Source: Nevskia sp964451925 (GTDB lineage Bacteria > Pseudomonadota > Gammaproteobacteria > Nevskiales > Nevskiaceae). From it: DNA of 64,000 nt. A program made the translations under genes and the position numbers. The notes beneath the pieces are model-generated. The model did not search any database and was not told the DNA's origin. It saw only the letters and a list, made by a program, of their open reading frames with translations. Positions 17,940 through 29,000 of this stretch are shown one piece after another; within the stretch, counting starts at the first letter, position 1, and every line of letters starts with the position of its first letter. Where the stretch lies: NCBI GenBank assembly GCA_964451925.1, contig CAYVKA010000011.1, positions 31,258 to 95,257 of the forward strand, read 5' to 3'.

Positions 17940-18596
17940 ATGAGATCCCCCCTGCTACTGCTGCTGGCGGCGGTGCCATGTCTGTTGACGTCGGGCGCAC
18001 AGGCTCAGGCGATCTCAGCCGAGGATCGCACGCGCGATGCGTTGCGCCAGACCACGCTGCAGTTGCGGCAGGTGCAGGACGAGAACGCCGATCTCAGAGC
18101 CAAGCTCCAGGCCCAGGAGCAACGGTTGGCGCAGCTGACGCAGAACGCCACGGCGGTCAAGGCGCCAGCCCCGGTGGATGCCTCGGAACTGATCAAGCTG
18201 CGCCGCAGCCTGGAAGCGCAGAGTGCCGACGCTGCCGCGCTGCGCCAGCAGCTGGATGACGCGCAGAAGGCGCTGTCGCAGTGGCAGCAGGGTTATCAGC
18301 AGGCGGCGGACCTGGCTCGCGGCCGTGATGCGGAGGCCAAAAAATACGAAACCCTGTACCACGACACCGACGCCCGGGCGCAGAGCTGCGAGCAGAAGAA
18401 TGCCGAATTGTTCAAGCTCGGCAACGAGTTGCTCGACCGCTACAAAAACAAGGGCGTGTGGGAATCGCTCGGCGACGACGAGCCGTTCACCCGCATCCAT
18501 CGCGTGCAACTGGAAAAGCTCGCGCAGGACTATCACGCCAGGCTGCTGGATCAGAAGGCCGAGCCGCCTGCCGGCGTCACCGGCGAGGGACATTGA
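17940..18596 (+). CDS. Periplasmic coiled-coil protein of the TPS operon
   Basis: A 218-residue protein of no recognised family. It has a clear signal peptide (LLLLLAAVPCLLTSGAQAQ, cleavage near residue 23) and then long heptad-rich helices rich in Gln, Leu, Glu and Ala (about residues 30-170, for example LRQVQDENADLRAKLQAQEQ). A short C-terminal part contains NELLDRYKNKGVWESLGDDEPF. It starts three bases after the porin stop and ends one base before the PPIase start, so it is tightly co-translated. A role as a periplasmic chaperone or spacer for the giant adhesin is inferred from position and coiled-coil nature only. Confidence 0.8.
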   Translation: MRSPLLLLLAAVPCLLTSGAQAQAISAEDRTRDALRQTTLQLRQVQDENADLRAKLQAQEQRLAQLTQNATAVKAPAPVDASELIKLRRSLEAQSADAAALRQQLDDAQKALSQWQQGYQQAADLARGRDAEAKKYETLYHDTDARAQSCEQKNAELFKLGNELLDRYKNKGVWESLGDDEPFTRIHRVQLEKLAQDYHARLLDQKAEPPAGVTGEGH

Positions 18597-18597
18597 C

Positions 18598-19539
18598 ATG
18601 CGGCGAGCGGTCAAAATTCTCGCTGTTGCGCTTTCCTGGCCCCGTTTCGCGCCGCCGCTGCTGCTGGCATTCACGTTGGGCTGCTCACAACATGCGCAGG
18701 CGGACGATCCGGTCGTCGCCAAGTCCGACACCATGAGCTTGCGGGCCTCGGAGGTGCAGGGTTTCCTGCAGACGCTCGATGCCGCGGCACAGCAACGGGT
18801 GCACAAGGACCCGCAATTCCTGCTCGGGTTGCTCAAGCAGGAGATCGCGCGGCGTGCGCTGCTGCAGCAGGCACAGGCGCAGAAGTGGGAGCAGCGCCCG
18901 GAGGTGGCCGCGCTAATCGAGCGGACCCGTACCGAAGTGGTGCTGGATTCCTATCTCAAATCGGTGTCGGCGCCCGCGGCCTCCTTCCCGTCGGAGGCTG
19001 AACTGCAACAGGCTTACAAGCTCAACCAGCAGCGCTTCCTGATGCCGCGCACCTACCGCCTGGCGCAGATTTTCGTGGCGGTGCCGGCCGATGCCGCCGG
19101 CGCCGCCAGTGCCGAAGCCAAGGCCACGCGCCTGCTCGCCCAGATCCGTGCATCGCCCGAGCGCTTCGGCGAAGTTGCGCGCAAGGAGTCGGACGACAAA
19201 GCCAGCGCCGCGCAAGGCGGCGACCTGGGCAGCGTGGCCGAAACGCAGATGGTGCCGGCGATCAAGGCGGCGGTACAGGGGCTGGGCAAGGGCGAGATCA
19301 GCGATCCGGTCAACGCCGCCGGCGGCTGGCATTTGCTGCGGCTGATCGACACCCAGCCCGCCGCGCCGCGGCCATTCGAGCTGGTCAGGGATGAGCTGGC
19401 CACCGCGCTGCGGCAGCAGCGCGCCCAGGAAAACGCTGCCGCGTACCTTAACAAGCTCCTCGCCGACCAGCACGCCGCGGTCGATGAAATCAGCCTGCAG
19501 AAGGCCATGACGTCCGTCCCCACAGCCGAACGCAACTGA
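18598..19539 (+). CDS. Parvulin-type peptidyl-prolyl isomerase lipoprotein
   Basis: A 313-residue protein with a lipoprotein signal (LLLAFTLGC, lipidation at Cys29). A helical SurA/PpiD-like N-terminal region (about 40-145) is followed by one parvulin (PpiC/rotamase) domain at about 150-252. Typical elements are AQIFVAVPADA, FGEVARKESDD, GGDLGSV and GGWHLLRLID. Such enzymes catalyse cis-trans proline isomerisation and assist outer-membrane or secreted protein folding. Its place in the TPS operon suggests that it keeps the TpsA precursor or TpsB export-competent in the periplasm. The absence of Asp at +2 after Cys29 (Ser instead) favours outer-membrane lipid anchoring by the classical rule. 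Confidence 0.92.
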   Translation: MRRAVKILAVALSWPRFAPPLLLAFTLGCSQHAQADDPVVAKSDTMSLRASEVQGFLQTLDAAAQQRVHKDPQFLLGLLKQEIARRALLQQAQAQKWEQRPEVAALIERTRTEVVLDSYLKSVSAPAASFPSEAELQQAYKLNQQRFLMPRTYRLAQIFVAVPADAAGAASAEAKATRLLAQIRASPERFGEVARKESDDKASAAQGGDLGSVAETQMVPAIKAAVQGLGKGEISDPVNAAGGWHLLRLIDTQPAAPRPFELVRDELATALRQQRAQENAAAYLNKLLADQHAAVDEISLQKAMTSVPTAERN

Positions 19540-19549
19540 GAAGGCCGCC

Positions 19550-20035
19550 ATGACAGAAGCGCTCAAGAGCTCCATCTCCCCGGGTGAAATTGCCGAAATT
19601 CTGCAACGGGCCGGTTACCGCGCCAACGTTATCGAACGTGATGGCATCGCCCAGGTCCACAGCGCAGCCCAGGGGCTGGAATTCTTTGTCGCCTTCACGT
19701 CCTCCGGCCTGGTGCAGCAGGCCAGGCAGGCTGACCTCGCCTTCCACTGCTGGCTGCTGATCCGCGACGAACTGCCGCCGGACTTGATCGACGGCTGGAA
19801 CCGTTCGCGGCGTTTCGCGCGGCTGTTCCGGCAGGGACAGGTCCTGGTGCTGACAATGGACATACTGCTGGCGGGAGGCGTCAGCGAGGCTCATCTGCAC
19901 GCGCAATGTGAGCTATGGGACCGGCTGATCCGTGATTTGGTGCTGCATGTCCAGCGCTCCGGCAAGGTCCAGCTACAGGCGCCGCTCAACGGCCAAGCTG
20001 CTGTGGCCGGTGGCGGTGGGCGTGAACCGGCCTAG
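19550..20035 (+). CDS. YbjN-domain protein
   Basis: A 161-residue protein without signal peptide, resembling the YbjN family (compact alpha/beta, type III-chaperone-like fold). Visible features are EIAEILQRAGYRANVIERDG, a beta-rich middle (EFFVAFTSSGL) and WNRSRRFARLFRQGQVLVLTMDI. YbjN-like folds often act as small chaperones or regulators; here the position directly before the giant tpsA gene suggests a cytoplasmic chaperone for the nascent adhesin, which is inference. GAGAAGG precedes the ATG by five bases. The last 20 residues are Gly/Ala-rich and probably disordered. Confidence 0.78.
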   Translation: MTEALKSSISPGEIAEILQRAGYRANVIERDGIAQVHSAAQGLEFFVAFTSSGLVQQARQADLAFHCWLLIRDELPPDLIDGWNRSRRFARLFRQGQVLVLTMDILLAGGVSEAHLHAQCELWDRLIRDLVLHVQRSGKVQLQAPLNGQAAVAGGGGREPA

Positions 20036-20062
20036 TACCATCTTGATGAGGGAGCAAGCCCG

Positions 20063-23000
20063 ATGACCAAGCGACCCCCGTTACAGCCTGACCGCCGGCC
20101 GTGCTCGCTGGCGGTGCGCCTGTCCCCGCATGGCTTGCTGCGACGTTATGCGCTGCTCAGCGGCATGGGCCTGTCAGTAATTGCCGGCGGCACCTTCCCG
20201 ATAGCTGCGCAGGCGGCGCCGTTCGGTAGCGCTGCGTGGCTGTCACAGATGAACGCGGCGCGGGCCGGTGGCACCGCCGGAACTGGCGCCGCGGGTTCTT
20301 CCAGCGCCGTCTCCAGTGGCACCGCCACGGTCGGCGGCGTCACCACCGCGCAGCAGGCGGAGCGGCAGGCACAGCATTCGATGAACGATTTGTTGAATGC
20401 CCTGAGTGCGATACGTGCGGCCCAGTTCGCGCAGTCGGTGGCCGCCCAAGCGGCCGTCAAGGGGCCGAACAACTTGGGGAAGGATCCAAACCACCCCGGG
20501 CAAATGTTGCCGGACGTGCCAGATGGTATTGGAGTCGGGGGATTGCAGATCGCCACCGGAGCGGACGGCACACCCGTGATACAGGGCGCCGGGGCCCCGA
20601 CAGCAAACGCCGGCAATACCGTTGTCACCGTCGATCAGAATGCCCCCAAGGCCATTCTCACCTGGCAAACCTTCAACGTCGGCAAAAACACCACGCTGGT
20701 ATTCGACCAGAGTGCAGGCACGCAAAAGGATGGCAGCAACAGCTGGGTGGCGCTCAACCGGGTGCTCGACCCCACCGCTCACCCGGCGCAGATTCTCGGT
20801 ACCATCAAGGCCCAGGGCGACGTCTATATCATTGACGGCAGCGGCATCATCTTCGGCGGTTCAAGCCAGGTCAATACCCATTCGCTGCTGGCATCCTCGA
20901 TGCAGTTGTTCAGCACGGATACGGCCGCCAGCAACAGCCAGTTCCTCGGCGGCGGTCTCGCCGCCAATCTTGGTTTCACACCGGTACGGATTCTGGTCGG
21001 CGGCGCCACCCCATCACAGGACGGCAAGAGCGTAGTCACCACCGGGGATATCACCATCCAGCAGGGCGCTGCCATCAGAACCGGTGAAACCGGCTATTCG
21101 CTGATTGCGGCACCCAATGTTTACAACTACGGCAGCATTACCGCCACGGACGGCCAGGCCATCCTGGCGGCGGGCACCGAAGTCAGTCTTTCCTCCGGAG
21201 GCAACTCCTCGCAGTTGGCTCCTACGCTTACCGGGGCGTTGAGAATCAACAATCCAAACGGGGGATCCATCGATCTCACGCCGGAAGGCCACCTGATCAA
21301 TGACGGCCTCATCCAGTCCCAGCGCGGCAATATCACCTTGGTCGGCTACCAAATCGATCAGGAATGTGTGCTTAAAGCCACCACCAGCGTCAGCCGTCCG
21401 GGCAGCATTACGATCAGCGCTCACGACGAAAACGCCATGGATGGCTCGGGCCCTGGACGCGGCGGGCCGTTGACGTTCGGCGCGCAGTCTGTCACGGCGA
21501 TCCTGCCGGAGGAAGACGGTGCTACCACCGCCTCGTCGACCGCGGCGTCGGCTGCGTTCCAGCCGGGTAGCGCCACGTTTTCCGGCGACTCCATCACATT
21601 CCTGGGCGGCAAGGGCGGGGGCGCGTTGGTCGAAGCGCCGGGTGCGGCGCTGACCATCAGTGCAGACCTCGTCGGCAGTGCCGCTTCCCAGGCGGCTGAC
21701 GATCGGGGCAAGCACGTCCAGGGTCGTGTCTACATGGCCGACGGCAGCATCATCGACGTCTCGGGCTGGGCGGACGTCGAGCTGCCTGTGGCGGACACCC
21801 TGGTCACCATCGGCCCGCTGACCGAGAACGACCTGGCCGACTCGCCTCTGCAGCGCGGCGGCTTCCTGTTCACCCAGACCGTCACCGTCGACAGCACCGT
21901 CTCCGGCACTACCGCCGGTGGCCAGAGCTGGATCGGCTCGCCCGTCATCGATGCCTCCGCCTACGTGCAGAACGTGCCGCGCAAGATCGACCAGTTGCTG
22001 GTCAACGCTGGCAGCGTCAACTTGTCCGGTTCCGAGGTCATCACCGCCAAGTACTCGAATATCGACCTGGACGGCGGCTTCATCAACTACCTTGCTGGCA
22101 TGGTCGGCGCCACCACCAACCTGCTCGGGGCCGACGGACACGTCTACAACATCGCCAATGCCGACCCGAGCATCGCCTACGTCGGCTTCGCCGGCCAGTA
22201 CGTGGTCAGCAATCCGCGCTTCAACAGCACGCAGACCTATACCGATCCGGTGTTGTCCGGCGGCGTGGCGCACTACGATCCGGGCTTCATCCAGGGCGGC
22301 AACGCCGGCACCCTCAACATCGCAGTGGGTGTCAGCAGTGCCAGCGGCAATGCCGGCACCGCAATCCTCGACGGCGGCCTTAGCGCGCACGCCTATGCCG
22401 GCCGCAACCAGGTCGCCTTCGGCAGTGCGCCGGCCGGGGGCACCCTCTCCATTGGCAAGACCAGCGCCGCCTTGAGCCCCAGCTACGTCGTCACCAATCA
22501 CGGCGTGGACCTCAACCAGCTGGCGCAAGGTGCCTCCGGCTTTACCTACAACACTCCGATTTCCTCGGATGGCAGCGATCCGACCGTGGGCACCACCAAC
22601 CTGTCCTACTGGTCGCCGCTCAACGGCAACACCATTTCCACCGCAGGCTTTTCCCATGTCGCCATCAACGCTTACCAGGGCCAGATCGTGGAGGACCACG
22701 GCGCCACGCTGGCGGTGCAGCCTGCCGGCCAAGGCGCGAGCGGCAGCAGTATCAGCCTCAACGCCGCAGAGGTCACTGTCGACGGCAACCTGACCGCCCG
22801 CGCCGGCAACATCAACATTGTCACCAACGGCCTCACCAGCGGCCCGACTTTCAAGCTGAACTCCATCGGTGATGCACAGGCGCCGGGCAACATCACCATC
22901 GGCGCCGATGCCACGCTGGACGCCAGCGGCGAGTGGGTCAACGACAGCGGCCTGGGTGCCGCGCAATTCAGCGGCAGCCAGTTCATCAACGGCGGCAGCA

Positions 23001-26000
23001 TCAGCCTGATGGCCGCGCAATCCTCCTCGATTGCCGCGAGCGGAGTCGGCCATCAGACCGTCGCCATCGACACTACGGGCTCCGTCACGGTCAATGGCAC
23101 GCTGGACGTCTCCAGCGGCGGCTATGTCCAGTCCAACGGCAAGCTGCTGATGCAGAACGGCGTGCCGGTGGGGCAGGGCGGCAGTATCACCCTGGAAACC
23201 TATGCGCTGGGCTCGGGAGGTTACTTCAACGGTTTGGGAGGTCTCGTTCTCCCCGCCGCCCAGCCGGTCGGAGGCCAGGTGCAGCTGGCGGGTGCAACGC
23301 TGCGCAGCGCCGGCTTTTCCGGCGGCGGGACGCTGACCATCCAGGCGCCCGGCTTCCAGATCGTCCCCGCCGGCACGGTTGTGTCGATCAACGGCGTGCC
23401 GCAGACGGTCAATGGGCCGGTGACCGATCCGGTCAGCGGTACGCTGTATCTCCCGTCCGGCTATTTCCAGCAGGGTTTCGGTGGCTATGTGCTCAACGCC
23501 GAGTACGATGCCACCATTGCCGCGGGCACCGCGGCCAAGAACCAGGTCATCCTGAGCCAGCAGAATCTGATCCCCGATTACCCGGCACTGCTGCATGCGC
23601 CCACCGGCACGCGGCTGGTCGGCAGCGGACTCACCACCGCGGGCCGTTTACCCGACTACCTGCGTCAGCCCGCCGCCAGCCTGACTCTTACCGCCGGAGA
23701 TTACTACAACTGGAAAGGCGCGGGATCGCTGCCGCTCTATCCGAAGGTGACCGGCACTGTGCTGCTGGAGAGCAACGCCGAGATCGACGCGGACGCCGGG
23801 GCCAGCATCACGCTGGGCTCCGCCAACCAGGTGGCGGTGCTGGGCGGCATCGTTGCCCATGGCGGCCACATCCTGCTGAGCGGCGCTGACGCGACCAGCA
23901 TCGAATCCACTGGAATCCAATTGCCCAACACCATTCCCGGGCAGTCCGTGGTGCTCGGGCAGAACGCCGTGCTGGACGTTTCCGGCACTGCGCTTACCAA
24001 CCCCTATGCCACACCGGTCGTGATCGACGGCCAAAGAGTCATGCCGCAGACCGGCAAGGTGCTGGCTGGCGGTTCGGTGTCGATCGACAGCGAGAACATT
24101 CTGGCCATGCCCGGCGCCGTGATCGATGTCAGCGGCGCATCGCGTGACGGCGTCAACGGTTTCGATCTGCTGCAAGCCAGCGGCGGCTACGCCAGGCAGG
24201 ATGTGTGGAGCGACGCCGGCCAGATTACGCTGGCTGCCGCCTCCAACCTCTATTTCGGCGGCACCATCAACGCCAAAGCCGGTGCGGCGGCGGACGGCAG
24301 CGCCAGCGGGCAGGGTGGCAGCCTCACACTGCTCGCCCTCAATGGTACCGGTAACAGCAGTGCGACCGGCATCACTAGCCTGGTACCGGATGGCACCGCC
24401 AGCGCGGTGATCTTGCGAGGCGGCAACCCGCTGCCGTGGAGCGGAAGCTTTAAAGTCGGCGCGACACCTGGCTTCCCCGGCAGCATGACGGCCGGCACCC
24501 TGGATTTCTGGACTGGCAGCCTTGGAGATTCCGGTATCTCGAGCCTGGCCATAAGGGCGCAGAGCACCGTAAACCCAGCCGGGCCCGTCCCTGGCCCCCT
24601 GACCATCGGCTTCGCCGGCAATGTCAACATTTCCCTGGCACAGTCCTTCAGCGCCGATGCCAGCAATTTCATCGCCCTGGCTGCGGGTGCCTATACCGTG
24701 CCCGTGCTCGCGGACGCCGCCAGGCAGAGCAACGACGTCGGGGGCAGCATCATCGACATTGCTGCGCCCTACGTCAGCCTGAGCGGTTACGACTATACGC
24801 AGAACGGCAACCTCACCCCGCCCCAGCCGATCCTGGGCAACGCCACGCTCAACATCGGCTCGGCCGCTCACAACACGGTCCAGTTCATCGACCTCGGCGG
24901 CGCTTTCGCCCTTGAAAATTTCCACGACGCGCATTTCTACAGCAACGGCGCAATCCGCTTTGTCACGCCCGAAAACTACGACTTCAACGGCGCGGGCATC
25001 ACGCCGCAGCGCGGCGCAATGTATACCGCCGGCAACCTCACATTCACCGCCTCCGAGCTGTATCCGGCCAGCGGCAACATCTTCCTGATCGACGCCGTGG
25101 GGCCCACCGATCCGGTGAGCCAGATGCCGCTGGCCACCACAGTGACGATCAATGGCAACGGCCAGCAGGCCGGGGTGCCGCTGTCCGCCGGCGGCAGCCT
25201 GTTGATCGACGCTACAGGCATTGTCCAGTCGGGCACCATCTGGGCACCTTCCGGCAACATCGTGCTGGGCGTGGGCAATCCGAACGACAGCGCCACCAAC
25301 GCCCTGTTCAACCCGATCAGTTCGGGCGCGGCACAGGCGGACAATCCGATGCCGCTGGTGGCCACCCAGAACGTCTGGCTGGGCAGCAACAGCATCACTT
25401 CGGTGTCGCTGCACAACAGCGTGGTTCCCTACGGCGTCACCGTGGACGGCAAGCAGTGGCAATACAACGCCTCGGCCACCGGCAACACCACTCAGGCTGA
25501 TCTCACCGCCCCACCGTCGAAGCTGATCGAAGTCAACGGCGCCAAGGTCTCGCTGGATGGCGGCGCCGTCGTGGACCTGTCCGGCGGTGGCGAGCTGCAG
25601 GCCGCGGAATGGGTGCCTGGCGTGGGCGGCACGCGCAACGTGCTGGCGCAGTACAGCACCAGCTACGCCAACAACGCTCAGGGCAGTACCGTGCCGCTAT
25701 ACACCGACAGACGCCCCGTCTACGCGGTAATTCCAGGCTACACCACGGTGGCTCCGTACGATCCGGTATTCTCCCAGACGCTGCAGCCGGGTGGCAGCGG
25801 CAGCCTCGCCGCGGGCCAGGCCGCGCCCGGCAGCCTGGTGGGCCAGGCGGTTTACCTGTCCGGCGCGCCCGGCTTGGCGGCCGGAATCTATACCCTGCTG
25901 CCGGCCCAGTACGCCACTCTGCCGGGCGCGTTCCGCGTGGTGCAGAACAGCGGCACCCTCGACTCCCTGCCCGCTGGCAACGCCGTGCTCCCGGACGGCA

Positions 26001-29000
26001 CGGCTATCGTCGCCGGCTACTTCGTCAACCTGCTGGACGGTTCGCGTCAGGCGCGCAGCACCAGCTTTCAAGTGCAGTCGGCCAGCACCTGGGGTCAATA
26101 CTCCCAGTACACCAAAACCACGGCCGACAGCTTCTTCTCCAAGCTCGCCGCGCAGGCCGGCACGGTCACGCCGCAGCTGCCGATGGACGCCGGGCAGCTG
26201 ATCCTCGGCGCCTCCGCCGATCTGAAGCTGGGCGACTCCAGCCCGGCCAGAGGTGCCCCGGTAACCCCGCCGACTTTGCTTACCAGCGCGGTCAACGGCG
26301 GCGCCGCGGCGCTGATCGACATCGCCTCACAGGACATCCAGATCCTCGGCAGCAACGAAGCGCCCATCGCCGGCTACCTGGAACTGAATGCTGGTGAACT
26401 GGACAAGCTCGGCGCCGGCAGCCTGCTCATCGGCGGCACCCGCCGGCAGACCGGCAGCGGTGTGACCATCACCGCGCTGGCTGACAGCGTAGTCGTGTCC
26501 ACCGATTCCAACACCCCCCTGCAGGCGCCCGAAATCCTGCTGGTCACAAAAACCGATCCGACCAAGGCGGATCCCGGCTCCGCCAATGGCTTGCGCGTCG
26601 ACAGCGGCAGCGTTGTCACCGCCACCGGCTCTTTCCTGGCCGGCGCCGACGAGCCGATCACCATCGGCCAACTGGCCCAGGCCGCCGTCCTCAGCGGCGA
26701 TGGCAGCATCATCGTCCCGGCGGTGAACGCGGTCAGCGGCGATGGCGCCCTGCTGCGCGTCTCCAACGGCGCACCGGTCAGCCTGAACCGCGTCAACCTG
26801 CCGGCACAGGGCGCCGCGCTGGGGCTGCTCACGGTACAGGCCGGCGCCAGGATCAGCGCCGACGACCCGCACAGCGGCTCGCTGCTGCTGGATTCCACCG
26901 GCGCCACCGCGGCGGATCCAGGCGCGGTCCTTTCCGCCAACACCATTGCCGCCGACGCCGGCTCGATCGTCTTCGCGCCGGGTGCAGGCGTGTCGGCTAG
27001 CGGCAGCCTCGTCCTGGGCCAGAACACGCTGACGCAGTTCGCCAACGCGCAGCAGATTGTGCTGCGCAGCTACAACAACATCGACTTCGAAGGCGCAGTC
27101 AATGTCAATATCGGCAAGGGCAGCCTGACGCTCAGCGCCGGCGGCTTCACCACCGGCCAGTACGGCACGGCGCCCGGCGAGGTGGACCTCAGCGCGCCGT
27201 CCGGCACACTCACGCTTGGCAACGCCCTCAATGCGCCCAAACTGGTCTCGGCCTCTTCCAGCCAGGGCCCCGTGCTGAATCTCAGCGCCAGCGAAATCGA
27301 CTTTGGCACGTCGGCCGGCACCGGCAGCGTCGCCTTCGCCGGCTTCAGCAGCCTCACGGCCACGGCCAAGGCGCCCCAGGGGGGAGCGGCGAACGGCCCC
27401 GGCGCCGGCATCGTCGGCCAGGGCAACGGCATCTTCGATTTCGGCGCCATGCCGGTGGCGCTGAGCGCGCCGGTGATTCTCGCCGGCGGCGATTCCGCCA
27501 TCACCCTGACCACCACGGGCGCGATCACCACGTCGTCCCCGGCCGATGGCGGCGCCGTGCTGGCCGCCGCGTCCAGCGCCCTGGGCGGCGCCCTGACGCT
27601 GAAGGGCGGCAGCATCAGCGACGGTGGCCTGATCTCCGCGCCCGCCGGCAACATCACGCTGGACGCCACCGCCGGCAACCTGGTGGTGAGCGGCACAGTC
27701 AGCGTGGCGGGCGTGCCCAAGCAGTTCTTCGATATCACCGAATACGCTCCCGGGGGCAACATCCTGCTCGCCGCCGACAGTGGCAACCTGAGCCTGCAGT
27801 CGGGTGCCACGCTGGATTTCTCCGCCAACGCCGGTGGCGGCAATGCTGGCAGCCTCAGCGTCTCGGCGCCGAGCGGTAGCGTGCTGCTGCAAGGCAAGCT
27901 CGTCGGCGGCGCCGCCAAGGGGCAGGGCGGCTCTTTCAGCCTGGACAGTTCCAGCGGCCTGGCAGCGAGCGGAGCGGGCAGCCTCGACGCCCTGGCCGAC
28001 GCCCTGGGCAGTGGCGGTGTCAACCACGACATCAGCGTCGTCACCCAGAGCGGCAACCTGCAGCTGTCGAGCGGGCACAGCCTGACGGCGCAAATTGTTG
28101 CGCTGACTGCAAACGCATCCAGCGCGCAGGCCGACCCGAGCAACGGCAATGTCGTCATCGGCGGCACTATCGACGCCGACGGCGCGGCGGGCGGCGAGAT
28201 CGACCTTTACGGCCGCAGCGGCGTCGAACTGCAAGGGACCAGCGAGCTCAGCGCCGCTTCCACCGGCACTGCACAGCGCGGCGGCAAGATCAATCTCGGC
28301 ACCTCGGCCGTCTATGACAACAACTCGTCCGTCAACGGCCAGTACGGCTACGAGAACTTCGGCGCCGCCGATTCCGGCAGCATCCTGATCGATGCCGGCG
28401 CCAGCATCAACCTCGCGGCCGGCCCCGTCGATCCGCAGAACCCGAACGGCAAGCCGGCCGACGGCACGCTCAACATCCGCGCGCCGCTGCTGGCCAATGG
28501 CGACATCAATCTCGTCATCGACTCTGCCGCCGTCATCACCGGGGCGAACGGCACGCCGGGGGCCGTGAACGTCGAAGCCTATGCCGTGTGGAGCACGGCG
28601 GACACGGGCAGCAGCGGCCCCAAGCACTTCGACGGGATCATCGACCCCGCCGGCTGGTACCAGAAAGCGACCAGCGGTAGCGCTGCCGGCTTGAACATGG
28701 TTTTAGGGACCTGGACTGACCAGGACGGCAACGTGGTAAGCGCCGCCACCGCCAGCGCCGACCCCAGCAAGTACTACTTCACGCCCACCCAGCCGAACGC
28801 CGACCACGCCGGCTTCTACCAGACCACCCTGGCCGGCTTCGTGCAGAACCCCGGCTTCGCCGGCGCGAACTTCAGCCGGCTTGCCGGCAGCGCAAACCGC
28901 AACCTGAAGGTCCGTCCCGGCATCGAGCTCGACAATCCGGTCAGCGCCAACATCAACAATGGCGATATCACCATCGCCACCAACTGGAACCTGGGCGCCT

